Source of the DNA: Bacillus cereus
GTDB lineage: Bacteria > Bacillota > Bacilli > Bacillales > Bacillaceae_G
DNA: 64,000 nt
Direction: 5' to 3'
NCBI RefSeq assembly: GCF_002584535.1
Contig: NZ_NUOT01000024.1
Location: 1 to 64,000 of the forward strand
The position numbers and the translations under genes are program-made. Shown here in pieces: positions 53,263-62,284 of the stretch; positions within the stretch are counted from its first letter, which is position 1, and each line of letters starts with the position of its first letter. The notes beneath the pieces were generated by a model. It saw only the letters and a program-made list of their open reading frames with translations, did not search any database and was not told where the DNA came from.

Positions 53263-53709
53263 ATGAAATCGAATGATGAGCGAGAAGATATTTCTCAATC
53301 TTTAAAATTGTTTATTGCACTATCGCGTGTGCACCGTTTTGTTATGGATACTACAAATAAATCAATACAAAGTAACGGACTAAATCCAACTGAGTTTGCC
53401 GTATTGGAATTGCTCTATCATAAAGGAAGCCAGCCACTTCAACAAATTGGAGAGCGTATTTTAATTGCAAGTGGTAGTATTACTTATGTTGTCGATAAAT
53501 TAGAAAAAAAGGGGCTTGTAAAACGAATTCCATGCCCGAATGATCGCCGTGTTATATATGCGCAGTTAACAGAAGAAGGAGAAGCATTTATCGCTTCTAT
53601 TTTTCCGAATCATGAAAAAGTTATACATCATTCCTTTGAAATGTTAACAAATGAGGAGCAGGATGAATTGTTATCTTTACTTAAAAAAGTTGGGAAATAT
53701 GAAAGATGA
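53263..53709 (+). CDS. MarR-family transcriptional regulator
   Basis: A 148-residue winged-helix regulator (LNPTEFAVLELLYHKGSQPL, recognition helix IASGSITYVVDKLEKKGL, wing CPNDRRVIYAQLTEEG). No Cys typical of OhrR-type peroxide sensors stands in the sensing position near the N terminus. ATG 53263 follows AAGTGAAGG. It is a single gene between the kinase relic and a repeat; its targets are unknown. Confidence 0.92.
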   Translation: MKSNDEREDISQSLKLFIALSRVHRFVMDTTNKSIQSNGLNPTEFAVLELLYHKGSQPLQQIGERILIASGSITYVVDKLEKKGLVKRIPCPNDRRVIYAQLTEEGEAFIASIFPNHEKVIHHSFEMLTNEEQDELLSLLKKVGKYER

Positions 53710-53751
53710 TATATGTAAGTACAAATGAAAAACTAACAGAAAATTGTTCTT

Positions 53752-53897
53752 TTTTGATGAGAGAGAGTGTCCAACCATGCGTAGAAGGAGCTCCATGCCA
53801 AGTGAAAATAAAAGGGGAAAATGAATGCAGGTCATCCTTTGTTATGCGGGGCAGGGAAATTATATGTTGAAAAATCAAAATGAATGTATATAACATG
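53752..53897 (+). repeat. bcr1-like intergenic repeat, copy C
   Basis: Contains ATGCGTAGAAGGAGCTCCAT, CCAAGTGAAAATAAAAG, ATATGTTGAAAAATCAAAAT and GAATGTATATAACATG, matching copies A (13972) and B (48449) in order. It fills most of the gap before the oligopeptidase gene; the remainder (53938-54177) shows no gene. Confidence 0.75.
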
Positions 53898-53898
53898 T

Positions 53899-53937
53899 TA
53901 AAAAAGTTTTTGATGTAAAATGATCAAAGGCTTTTTT
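53899..53937 (+). terminator. Hairpin after bcr1 copy C
   Basis: AAAAAAGTTTTTGATG and a partly complementary TGATCAAAGGCTTTTTT form an imperfect stem with a T-run. It may end the MarR transcript. Confidence 0.6.
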
Positions 53938-54177
53938 GTTTGTCGTGCTATTTACGGACGGAGAGAAGGGAAGAAGATAGGGGGGAATTCCCACGAATAG
54001 AGAAGTTTTACTCTATTTTGTATCTATATAGGTAGTAATAGAGTTGAGTTGCTGTTCTACAAAAAGTATAGAAAGCATGGTACAGTTTCTAACGGCTTTT
54101 GTTGAAGAATAAAAGGAGATTTAGAAAAGGAAATGGAATTATAGTAAAGGTATATATAATTGAGAGGAGACTTATTC

Positions 54178-55872
54178 ATGTCATTTAAGAATTATGAATA
54201 TAAACGCCCAAATACAGAAGAATTACAAGAAAAATTTACTGCAGCTTTAAAACGATTTGAAGATGCAAAAACACTAGAAGCGCAAAAACAAGTTATTCAT
54301 GATATTAATGAGATTCGCAATGACTTTGGTACAATGGGAAATATTTGTTACATTCGTCACTCTGTCGATACAACAGATGTTTTTTATAAGGAAGAACAAG
54401 ATTTCTTTGATGAATATTCTCCGATTGTACAAGGCTATACAACGAAATACTATAAAGCATTGATAAATTCCCCGTTACGCGATGAATTAGAGGCTTATTA
54501 TGGAAAACAGTTATTTGCTTTGGCAGAATGTGATTTGAAAACATATTCAGATGAAATTGTGAAAGATTTGCAATTGGAAAATAAATTATCTTCGCAATAT
54601 ACACAACTTTTAGCAGCTGCAAAAATTGATTTTGAAGGAGAAGAGAGAACGCTATCACAGCTCGGACCTTTTATGCAACATACAAATAGGGATATGCGTA
54701 AAAGAGCAAGTGAAGCTTATTATGGCTTTTTAGCTGATCACGAAGAAGAGTTAGATCGTATTTACGATGACCTTGTAAAAGTAAGAACGAAGATTGCCAA
54801 AATACTTGGTTTTCAAAACTTTGTTGAACTTGGTTACGCAAGAATGTATCGTACAGACTATAATGCGGAAATGGTGGCAAATTATCGTAAACAAGTATTA
54901 GATTACATCGTTCCAGTTGCAACAGAATTACGAAATAGACAAAAGGCACGCATCGGTGTCGAAAAGCTAGCTTACTATGATGAGAATTTTGAATATGCAA
55001 CAGGCAATCCGACTCCAAAGGGAGATGCAGAATGGATTATTAATCATGGAAAAACGATGTACAAAGAATTATCAAATGAAACTGATGAATTCTTTAACTT
55101 CATGTTAGATAATGAATTATTAGATTTAGTCGCGAAAAAAGGAAAAGCTGGCGGCGGTTATTGTACATACATTGAAAATTATAAAGCTCCGTTTATTTTC
55201 TCGAATTTTAATGGAACATCAGGTGATATTGATGTGCTAACACACGAAGCGGGTCATGCATTTCAAGTATATGAGAGCCGTAAGTTTGAAATCCCAGAGT
55301 ATAATTGGCCAACGTATGAAGCGTGTGAAATTCATTCCATGAGTATGGAATTTTTCACATGGCCATGGATGAAACTGTTCTTTAAGGAAGATGCGGATAA
55401 ATATTATTTCTCTCATTTAAGTTCAGCTCTTCTATTTTTACCATACGGTGTATCGGTTGATGAATATCAACATTATGTATATGAAAATCCAGAAGCATCT
55501 CCAGAAGAGCGTAAAACGGCATGGCGTAATATTGAAAGAAAGTACTTACCACACCGGGACTATGAAGATAATGACTATTTAGAACGTGGTGGCTTCTGGC
55601 AACGCCAAGGGCATATTTATAACTCACCTTTTTACTATATTGATTATACATTGGCTCAAATTTGTGCGCTGCAATTTTGGAAGCGAGCAAGAGACAATAG
55701 ACAAGAAGCATGGGAAGACTATGTGAACCTTTGTCAGCAAGGAGGAAGTAAATCTTTCCTAGATTTAGTGGAGGTAGCAAATTTAACATCGCCATTTGCT
55801 GATGGATGTGTTCAGGGAGTAATCAATGAGATTCAAACGTGGTTACATGCTGTAGATGACACAAAATTGTAA
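54178..55872 (+). CDS. pepF: M3-family oligoendopeptidase F
   Basis: A 564-residue cytoplasmic zinc peptidase that degrades short peptides. The zinc-binding motif HEAGHAF is at about residues 356-362, with a downstream Glu in EACEIHSMSME completing the site. ATG 54178 is well spaced from GAGAGGAG; ATG 54160 lies before that site. It stands alone. M3 peptidases of this type also influence sporulation signalling in B. subtilis when overproduced. Confidence 0.94.
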   Translation: MSFKNYEYKRPNTEELQEKFTAALKRFEDAKTLEAQKQVIHDINEIRNDFGTMGNICYIRHSVDTTDVFYKEEQDFFDEYSPIVQGYTTKYYKALINSPLRDELEAYYGKQLFALAECDLKTYSDEIVKDLQLENKLSSQYTQLLAAAKIDFEGEERTLSQLGPFMQHTNRDMRKRASEAYYGFLADHEEELDRIYDDLVKVRTKIAKILGFQNFVELGYARMYRTDYNAEMVANYRKQVLDYIVPVATELRNRQKARIGVEKLAYYDENFEYATGNPTPKGDAEWIINHGKTMYKELSNETDEFFNFMLDNELLDLVAKKGKAGGGYCTYIENYKAPFIFSNFNGTSGDIDVLTHEAGHAFQVYESRKFEIPEYNWPTYEACEIHSMSMEFFTWPWMKLFFKEDADKYYFSHLSSALLFLPYGVSVDEYQHYVYENPEASPEERKTAWRNIERKYLPHRDYEDNDYLERGGFWQRQGHIYNSPFYYIDYTLAQICALQFWKRARDNRQEAWEDYVNLCQQGGSKSFLDLVEVANLTSPFADGCVQGVINEIQTWLHAVDDTKL

Positions 55873-56012
55873 AAATAACCCTTCGTTTTTGCCTATTTTG
55901 TAATCGACACATTCACAAAATAATGAGATAATATAAGAAAATTCAGAATTATCCAAAGGGGTGTTTCTAAAGTAGAAGCGCCTCTTTTTACCAAAAAAGA
56001 GGGGGGAGAATT

Positions 56013-56546
56013 ATGCTTCAATCTAATATGAATATTGGTTTGGAAACTTTACTGCAATCTTTACAATCTACAAGAAACACACTCTTATCAGAAATCGAGA
56101 TGTTAAATGACACGGAAGTGAATGTAAAACCGCGCCGTGATAAATGGAGTATTATTCAAATTTTGCATCATCTACATTTAGTTGAACAATCCGTTACATC
56201 ATCCCTTGTGTATGCTTTGCAGAAAAAAGACAAAAAAGTAGTGCCACTTAAAGATCTCCAACTTACTCTTGATCGAACACACAAACGAGAAGCTCCTCAA
56301 CAAATGCAACCAACAGAAACATTAGTGAAAAAACAACAAGGAATTCAGCTGCTTGAACATTCACGAGCAGATTTATTGCATACACTGCATAGTATTGTGG
56401 ACGAAAAAGAATTGTTTGAAAATTCATTGAAACATCCTGTGTTTCAGGAGCTTAATCTATATCAATGGGTTCAATTCCTTGATTTACATGAACAGCGCCA
56501 CCTTACACAGTTAAAAGAAGCAAAATATGCGATTTTGCAAAGATAA
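56013..56546 (+). CDS. DinB-family four-helix protein
   Basis: A 177-residue protein with the DinB/YfiT fold: opening VKPRRDKWSIIQILHHLHLVEQ (metal His near 50-55) and closing LDLHEQRHLTQL with the third His. Proteins of this fold are metal-dependent thiol transferases or stress-induced proteins. ATG 56013 has an AGGGGGGAG site. No particular substrate can be named. Confidence 0.86.
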   Translation: MLQSNMNIGLETLLQSLQSTRNTLLSEIEMLNDTEVNVKPRRDKWSIIQILHHLHLVEQSVTSSLVYALQKKDKKVVPLKDLQLTLDRTHKREAPQQMQPTETLVKKQQGIQLLEHSRADLLHTLHSIVDEKELFENSLKHPVFQELNLYQWVQFLDLHEQRHLTQLKEAKYAILQR

Positions 56547-56808
56547 AGAAAAATTTCCATTCATATGAGAACTATATTTAATAAACAAGGGAAGCGAGGC
56601 AGTAGTTAACTCGCTTCTTTTATTTCGTTATTCGTGAGCAATAATCTTCCCTCAAAATTCAGGAAAAGAAGCTAGCGGGAGATAATCACTCATATAATCC
56701 AGATTTGTGAGGAGTAATTATCAGTGGAAGATGAAACTAGATTGATGCATATTTTTATCTCTGGTTTTGGAATAATACATAAAGAGAGCATTTAAAGGAG
56801 TTGAAAGC

Positions 56809-56925
56809 ATGTCACACAAAAAGAAAGAGCAAGAGCGTAGTTGGAAGGCACGAAAAGAAAATCAAAAACCACATGGGAAAGTAAAGACTTTCGCAGAACT
56901 TGTGGATGAAGTGGAAAAAACGTGA
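56809..56925 (+). CDS. Very small DUF6254-like protein (38 residues)
   Basis: MSHKKKEQERSWKARKENQK opens a 38-residue basic protein ending TFAELVDEVEKT; PHGKVKTF resembles the conserved core of DUF6254. AAAGGAG precedes ATG 56809 and a terminator hairpin overlaps the stop codon, so it is well bounded as a gene. Function unknown. Confidence 0.78.
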   Translation: MSHKKKEQERSWKARKENQKPHGKVKTFAELVDEVEKT

Positions 56926-56944
56926 TGAGATCATCACGTTTTTT
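56915..56944. terminator. Bidirectional terminator between converging genes
   Basis: AAAAAACGTGATGA and TCATCACGTTTTTT form a 14-bp palindromic stem. It contains the stop codons of both flanking genes. Confidence 0.95.
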
Positions 56945-58196
56945 GTATGAGTGGGAAAGTTAATAGGAAACTTGTACCAATGTCTTTTTCACTTGTAATA
57001 TCGATTTTTCCACCCATTGCTTTTACGATGCTGAATACGACCATCATGCCAAGTCCAGTTCCTTTTTCTTTCGTTGAATAGAAAGGGGCACCAAGACGTT
57101 TTATTTGTTCTGGATTCATGCCAATACCAGTATCTTTTATGGATAATTGTATCTGTTTATTGTTAGGGGTTAAGGTGAGAATAAGATCCCCTCCTTTTGG
57201 CATGGCTTCAATACAATTTTTTAAAATGTTTAACAAGCATTGATTAAATTTCTGTTTTTCGCCAGCAATATGAAATACCTTGCTTTGTTTTGTATAGGCT
57301 ATTCGGACGTTTGTTAGATTAGCGAGCGGAGTAATGAGAGATACTGCATGAAGTAATTCATCTTCTATTTGTAAAATTTGTTCTTTTTCAATACTTGGTT
57401 TTGCAAATGTTAGGTAATCTGTAAGTACGTGATTTGCTTGTTCAATACCATGTATGGCAATTTCTATATACAATTTTCGATCTTTTTCCGAGTATTCTTC
57501 AGATTGTAGGAGCTGTAAAAAACCTTTTGTTGAAGTTAAAGGATTGCGAACTTCATGAGAGATAGAGGCAGCCATTTCTCCAATAAGGTGAAATTTTTCA
57601 GCGTTAATCAGCTCTTCTTGTAAGCGAATTTGTAATTGTAGTACGTTTAGTAAATAAAGAATAAGAATGGTACCAATAATGGTACATAGTTCATACACAA
57701 TAACATGAGGAAGGTAATACTCAGCGCTAGGAACTTCGACAAGAAAAAAAGGAACCCAACTAAATACATATACAGAACTATATAAAATAGCGAGTATTAC
57801 TTTTACCTGATTACTTCCTCTCCGAAAGAGTTTGTATGTAGCAAGGAGAATAATATATAGGAAAATAGAAGCGATAATGGATGGGAAAACCCCAAGGCCT
57901 CCTAATAAGAAACGGTATAGGTTTAATACGGCTAAAATTGATCCTCCAGCAATAGGTCCTCCTGTTAATGTACCAACAATTAATACAATATGACGCATAT
58001 CAAATTGAAATCCATTGTCCATTTTTGCTGCAAATGAAATGCAAAGAATGGTAGCTGAGCTACAAAATAATATAAATACCGTTGAATTTAATTTAGGTGA
58101 ATGTTTCCCTTTCTGGTTCCAAAATAAGTGATACATGAGCATCATAACGAGAATCGATAGTATATTTAAAAAGAGGTAAATAATAAAAAGTTTCAG
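56934..58196 (-). CDS. KinB-like membrane sensor histidine kinase
   Basis: A 420-residue kinase with a 5TM-Lyt-type membrane domain (about 1-190), HisKA with SISHEVRNPLTSTKGFLQLL, and an ATPase domain with DTGIGM and GTGLGMMVV boxes. The ATG at 58145 has no ribosome-binding site and would lose the first membrane helix; CTG 58196 is in frame, 7 bases from GGAAGGAGG and opens LKLFIIYLFLNILSILV. CTG is the likely start. The type is that of sporulation kinases (KinB), which feed phosphate to Spo0F; this is inferred. Confidence 0.87.
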   Translation of the reverse strand: MKLFIIYLFLNILSILVMMLMYHLFWNQKGKHSPKLNSTVFILFCSSATILCISFAAKMDNGFQFDMRHIVLIVGTLTGGPIAGGSILAVLNLYRFLLGGLGVFPSIIASIFLYIILLATYKLFRRGSNQVKVILAILYSSVYVFSWVPFFLVEVPSAEYYLPHVIVYELCTIIGTILILYLLNVLQLQIRLQEELINAEKFHLIGEMAASISHEVRNPLTSTKGFLQLLQSEEYSEKDRKLYIEIAIHGIEQANHVLTDYLTFAKPSIEKEQILQIEDELLHAVSLITPLANLTNVRIAYTKQSKVFHIAGEKQKFNQCLLNILKNCIEAMPKGGDLILTLTPNNKQIQLSIKDTGIGMNPEQIKRLGAPFYSTKEKGTGLGMMVVFSIVKAMGGKIDITSEKDIGTSFLLTFPLIQKT

Positions 58197-58377
58197 GATT
58201 GTGCCTCCTTCCGATTTTCATATATACGGTGTTAATTAAGTATAATCATACTATTAAAATACAAGAAAATGAATCTTAATTTCGCCAAAAAACAGAAAAA
58301 TCAGAAGTTTTCCTGAGGGAGATACAGTATGTTACAATATGTGTTGTCAATGAAAGAAGAAATTCCATGTATAACAT

Positions 58378-58450
58378 GGGAGAGGTTCGCGAACTCCCTC
58401 TATAAAAAACTATGGAAACAACAATATCCTTAGGTATTGTTTTGTTTTTT
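58378..58450 (+). ncRNA. preQ1-I riboswitch leader of queCDEF
   Basis: AGAGGTTCGCGAACTCCCTC followed by TATAAAAAACTA is the preQ1 class I aptamer (stem AGAGG/CCTCT, A-rich tail forming the pseudoknot). It is followed by a hairpin (ACAATA with TATTGT) and a T-run near 58440-58452. Binding of preQ1 would end transcription before queC. Confidence 0.93.
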
Positions 58451-58512
58451 TATTGTGACAGTTCAAGAACGTTCTTTCTTCTTATTCGTATTAGAGAAGG
58501 AGAATGAGTGAG

Positions 58513-59175
58513 ATGAAAAAGGAAAAAGCAGTTGTCGTTTTTAGCGGTGGCCAGGATAGTACAACATGTTTATTTTGGGCAATGCAGCAGTTCGCGGAAG
58601 TGGAAGCTGTGACGTTTAATTATAACCAGCGTCATAAGTTGGAAATTGATTGTGCAGCTGATATTGCGAAAGAACTCGGAATTAAACATACAGTACTTGA
58701 TATGAGTCTATTAAATCAACTTGCTCCAAATGCGTTAACGAGAACGGATATGGAGATTACACATGAAGATGGTGAATTACCATCAACATTTGTAGATGGA
58801 CGAAATTTATTATTCTTATCATTTGCAGCTGTGTTAGCAAAGCAAGTTGGAGCACGTCATATTGTAACTGGCGTATGTGAAACAGATTTTAGCGGTTATC
58901 CTGATTGCCGTGATGTATTTGTGAAATCGTTAAACGTTACTTTGAATTTATCTATGGATTATCCATTTGTTATTCATACACCACTTATGTGGATTGATAA
59001 AGCGGAAACATGGAAGTTATCAGATGAACTTGGTGCATTCGAGTTTGTTAGAGAAAAGACGTTAACATGTTATAACGGAATAATCGGTGATGGTTGCGGT
59101 GAATGTCCAGCTTGTAAACTTCGTAAAGCAGGTTTAGATACGTACCTACAAGAACGCGAAGGAGCGAATGTATAA
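58513..59175 (+). CDS. queC: 7-cyano-7-deazaguanine synthase QueC
   Basis: A 220-residue ATP-dependent enzyme converting 7-carboxy-7-deazaguanine to preQ0. The PP-loop FSGGQDSTT is at about 9-17; the zinc-binding [14 protein letters not shown] is near the end. ATG 58513 (MKKEKAVVV) gives the usual N terminus; an upstream ATG at 58504 sits within 2 bases of AAGGAG. It starts the queCDEF operon controlled by the preQ1 riboswitch. Confidence 0.96.
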   Translation: MKKEKAVVVFSGGQDSTTCLFWAMQQFAEVEAVTFNYNQRHKLEIDCAADIAKELGIKHTVLDMSLLNQLAPNALTRTDMEITHEDGELPSTFVDGRNLLFLSFAAVLAKQVGARHIVTGVCETDFSGYPDCRDVFVKSLNVTLNLSMDYPFVIHTPLMWIDKAETWKLSDELGAFEFVREKTLTCYNGIIGDGCGECPACKLRKAGLDTYLQEREGANV

Positions 59176-59669
59176 TGGAGCAGAATTTTTTTGGATTTCG
59201 CATCGTAGAAAATTTACAAAAAATAGATAAGGACATTCAGCGTGAACAACTGAAATATCATAATAAACGAGTGATGGTAAGTAAGGAATTTACATTTGAT
59301 GCAGCGCATCATCTGCACTGTTATGAAGGGAAATGTAAAAATTTACACGGTCACACATACAAAGTTGTTTTTGGAATTAGCGGTTATGTAAATGAGATTG
59401 GACTTGCTATTGACTTTGGAGATATAAAAGAAATTTGGAAAAATGAAATAGAAATTTATTTGGATCATCGTTATTTAAATGAAACTTTACCATCGATGAA
59501 TACGACGGCTGAAAACATGGTCGTTTGGATTTATGAAAAGATGGAAGAAGCACTACAAAAAGAGGAACGCGCCCATGAATATAAGGGAGCACGTGTTGAA
59601 TTTGTTCGTCTATTTGAAACGCCAACAAGTTATGCAGAAGTAAGACGGGAGTGGATGATCGGTGAGTAA
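59175..59669 (+). CDS. queD: 6-carboxy-tetrahydropterin synthase QueD
   Basis: A 164-residue enzyme making 6-carboxytetrahydropterin from dihydroneopterin triphosphate. The zinc His set is in FDAAHHLH and LHGHTY, with catalytic Cys in EGKCKNLHGH and the EN-rich segment TTAENM. ATG 59175 overlaps the queC stop. About 35 extra N-terminal residues precede the core, as in Bacillus relatives. Confidence 0.94.
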   Translation: MEQNFFGFRIVENLQKIDKDIQREQLKYHNKRVMVSKEFTFDAAHHLHCYEGKCKNLHGHTYKVVFGISGYVNEIGLAIDFGDIKEIWKNEIEIYLDHRYLNETLPSMNTTAENMVVWIYEKMEEALQKEERAHEYKGARVEFVRLFETPTSYAEVRREWMIGE

Positions 59670-60378
59670 AATTCCTGTTTTGGAAATTTTCGGACCGACC
59701 ATTCAAGGTGAAGGAATGGTTGTCGGGCAGAAGACGATGTTTATTCGTACAGCAGGTTGTGACTATAGCTGCACGTGGTGTGATTCCTCTTTTACATGGG
59801 ATGGATCCGCAAAAGAGCAAATTAGACAAATGACTCCAGAAGAAATTTGGAGTGAACTTGTTGAAATTGGTGGAGAAAACTTTTCACATGTAACCATTTC
59901 AGGTGGGAATCCAGTCTTATTGAAAAATTTAGCTGGTTTTCTGTCTTTATTACAAGAAAAGAAAATTCGCACCGCAATTGAAACACAAGGAAGTAAGTGG
60001 CAGGAATGGTTGCTTCACATTGATGAAATAACCATCTCACCAAAACCGCCAAGCTCACAGATGAAAACAGATTTTATCATGTTAGATTCTGTTATTGAAA
60101 GATTAGCAGGAAAAGATTTTAGTTTAAAAGTCGTTGTGTTTGATGATCATGATTTTGAATATGCGATAAAGGTACATGAGCGTTATCCTCACGTACCATT
60201 TTTCTTACAAGTTGGAAATAATGATACCAAAACAGTGGACGATGCGATGCTTATTAGGAATTTATTACAAAAATATGAATGGCTCATCGAAAAAGCTGTT
60301 CAATGTAAAGAGATGAATGATGCAAAAGTATTACCTCAGCTTCATGCGTTAGTATGGGGAAATAAGCGAGGCGTATAA
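59662..60378 (+). CDS. queE: 7-carboxy-7-deazaguanine synthase QueE (radical SAM)
   Basis: A 238-residue radical-SAM enzyme. The cluster motif reads CDYSCTWC (CxxxCxxC), with GPTIQGEGMVVGQKT upstream and a conserved SGGNP nearby. It rearranges the pterin to carboxydeazaguanine. GTG 59662 overlaps the end of queD by 8 bases, showing tight coupling. Confidence 0.95.
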   Translation: MSKIPVLEIFGPTIQGEGMVVGQKTMFIRTAGCDYSCTWCDSSFTWDGSAKEQIRQMTPEEIWSELVEIGGENFSHVTISGGNPVLLKNLAGFLSLLQEKKIRTAIETQGSKWQEWLLHIDEITISPKPPSSQMKTDFIMLDSVIERLAGKDFSLKVVVFDDHDFEYAIKVHERYPHVPFFLQVGNNDTKTVDDAMLIRNLLQKYEWLIEKAVQCKEMNDAKVLPQLHALVWGNKRGV

Positions 60379-60421
60379 GAAACTCTTACGAATCTAATTG
60401 AATTGAAGGGACGTATAAAGA

Positions 60422-60919
60422 ATGGCAGGAAGATTAGACGAAGATTTAAAAGATGTAACGTTACTTGGAAATCAAAATACAAAATATTTATTTGAATATA
60501 GTCCGGACATTTTAGAGACATTTGATAACAATCATCCAAACCGTGATTATTTTGTGAAATTCAATTGTCCTGAATTTACAAGCTTATGTCCAAAAACAGG
60601 ACAACCAGATTTTGCAACGATTTATATTAGTTATATTCCAGAACAAAAAATGGTTGAAAGTAAATCTTTAAAGTTATATTTATTTAGTTTCCGTAATCAT
60701 GGTGATTTTCATGAAGATTGTATGAATGTTATTATGAATGATTTAATTAAATTAATGGACCCACGTTATATTGAAGTGTGGGGGAAATTTACACCACGTG
60801 GTGGTATCTCAATTGATCCATATTGCAACTACGGTCGCCCTGGTACGAAATATGAGCAAATGGCTGAATATCGTATGATGAATCATGATCTATACCCTGA
60901 AACAATCGATAATCGCTAA
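60422..60919 (+). CDS. queF: NADPH-dependent preQ0 reductase QueF
   Basis: A 165-residue enzyme reducing preQ0 to preQ1, the last step before insertion into tRNA. The catalytic Cys is in [16 protein letters not shown] (about 49-65), with the YVEKSLKL-like segment ESKSLKLY after it. ATG 60422 follows GAAGGGACG. It ends the queCDEF operon with a strong terminator. Confidence 0.96.
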   Translation: MAGRLDEDLKDVTLLGNQNTKYLFEYSPDILETFDNNHPNRDYFVKFNCPEFTSLCPKTGQPDFATIYISYIPEQKMVESKSLKLYLFSFRNHGDFHEDCMNVIMNDLIKLMDPRYIEVWGKFTPRGGISIDPYCNYGRPGTKYEQMAEYRMMNHDLYPETIDNR

Positions 60920-60921
60920 TG

Positions 60922-60959
60922 AAAAAAGGATCTGTATGTATCGTACGGATCCTTTTTTT
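60922..60959. terminator. Bidirectional terminator after queF
   Basis: AAAAAAGGATC-GTA and TAC-GATCCTTTTTTT form a long stem with T-runs on both strands, ending queCDEF and the converging small gene. Confidence 0.94.
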
Positions 60960-60967
60960 CTATTATA

Positions 60968-61159
60968 TTATGCATGTTGATTAATAACTTTATAGTTTTT
61001 ATGATTTACAACTGTAAGAGGTTCCATATCTAGTTCTCTAAAATTCTCCATGATTGTTATATCGACAATAACGGAGTTTTTATTCACTTTTTGAACACGG
61101 CCGTGCATTCCACCTTTAAATTCGATAAGATCTCCAGCTTTTGCGATTTCCATTTCCAT
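60968..61159 (-). CDS. YkvS-like DUF2187 protein
   Basis: A 63-residue protein with an AGDLIEFKGGMHGRVQKVNKN core and IMENFRELDMEPLTVVNHKNY, features of the DUF2187/YkvS family. In B. subtilis ykvS lies close to the queuosine genes ykvJKLM, which supports the name. ATG 61159 has AAGGAGAG upstream; an earlier TTG at 61165 is too near. Function unknown, possibly a small nucleic-acid-binding beta-barrel. Confidence 0.85.
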   Translation of the reverse strand: MEMEIAKAGDLIEFKGGMHGRVQKVNKNSVIVDITIMENFRELDMEPLTVVNHKNYKVINQHA

Positions 61160-61390
61160 AAGCAACTCTCCTTGTTACAGTTTTGCCAAAAAAAGAACAA
61201 GTTCGTTCTTTTTTATTTCCCTTTATTTTGAACTATATTCCCCTGTTTGTAAATGTTTCCATGAAATAATTTCAAAAAATAGTAATTTTTTTGTAAGATT
61301 TGTATGAAACATTTTCCGTATTTTAGGCTATCCATTTGTGAAAAGTGCTTATATTACAATATAAGGGTATAATAGGTGAGGGGCGGTAAA

Positions 61391-61549
61391 ATGGTATTTG
61401 AAATTGTCGGAAGTTTTATAGCATTTTTGTTATTTTTATTCTCACATAAACAATTAAAGATGATACGTATGCATGAGACACGTACATATTTTGCTGGGTT
61501 AGATGGTGTGCATGCTTCTATTACTCATGAGAGCGGTACAGATATGTAA
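61391..61549 (+). CDS. Small single-pass membrane protein (52 residues)
   Basis: MVFEIVGSFIAFLLFLFSHK begins a 52-residue protein with one hydrophobic segment (about 4-18), a basic stretch, then a polar tail with HASITHESGTDM. GAGGGGCGG is well spaced before ATG 61391. It stands alone before the phosphatase gene. I do not recognise a family. Confidence 0.72.
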   Translation: MVFEIVGSFIAFLLFLFSHKQLKMIRMHETRTYFAGLDGVHASITHESGTDM

Positions 61550-61643
61550 GGAAGTATGCCTTTCTCTTTCTCCATGGTATGATGACAATAAGAAAAAGCA
61601 CATAATAATATAGGTGATGAGCGGTGAATGGAGAGTGGAGAAG

Positions 61644-62246
61644 ATGCGAATTTCTTTTATTCGTCACGGTCGCTTAAATAATGTTACAGAATTAATGACA
61701 GTATCATCGTTCCGCAAATGGATGGAGCGATACGATTTAGCTAGTATGGAAAAAAATACGGACATACCAATTGATACAATTGAAGCAATTGAATCTGCGA
61801 AGCTTATTGTAACGAGTAATCAAAAACGTGCGGTACAGTCAGCTGCAGAATTAACGAATTCTCTTTCTTTTACACAAAGTGCTCTTTTTCGAGAGGCAGA
61901 AGTACCATCTAGCTTCTATATTCCGAAATGGGTGAAGTGCAAACCCGCAGTGTGGATATTCATTGGGCGCACAGTATGGATAGTTGGATATTCTAAAGGT
62001 GTGGAGTCTTATCGTGAAGCGCAAGAAAGAGCAAGACAAGCAGCTGATACATTAGTTGGATATGCGTTAGTACATGGGCATATCGCACTTGTAGGGCATA
62101 GTTATTTTAATGCGATGATTGGGTATGAATTACGTACTAGAGGATGGTCTGGTCCTCCTATTTTTCATAGGAAGCCATGGAGTTGTACAGAATATACATT
62201 TCGTGAAGCGATGAATGGAAATATATTAAGTACCAATTTAACATAA
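61644..62246 (+). CDS. Histidine phosphatase family protein
   Basis: A 200-residue protein of the phosphoglycerate-mutase-like superfamily. The catalytic RHG is in FIRHGRLNN near residue 7, a second Arg is in TSNQKRAVQS, and GHSYF supplies the later His. The segment between them is shorter and more hydrophobic than in most relatives. ATG 61644 gives the usual MRISFIRHG start; ATG 61617 and GTG 61614 are in frame but poorly spaced from a site. Substrate unknown. Confidence 0.83.
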   Translation: MRISFIRHGRLNNVTELMTVSSFRKWMERYDLASMEKNTDIPIDTIEAIESAKLIVTSNQKRAVQSAAELTNSLSFTQSALFREAEVPSSFYIPKWVKCKPAVWIFIGRTVWIVGYSKGVESYREAQERARQAADTLVGYALVHGHIALVGHSYFNAMIGYELRTRGWSGPPIFHRKPWSCTEYTFREAMNGNILSTNLT

Positions 62247-62284
62247 AAGCACACGATTACAATAAAGAATCGTGTGCTTTTTTT
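62245..62284. terminator. Bidirectional terminator between converging genes
   Basis: AAAAGCACACGATT and AATCGTGTGCTTTT form a 14-bp stem followed by T residues; it ends both flanking genes. Confidence 0.95.
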
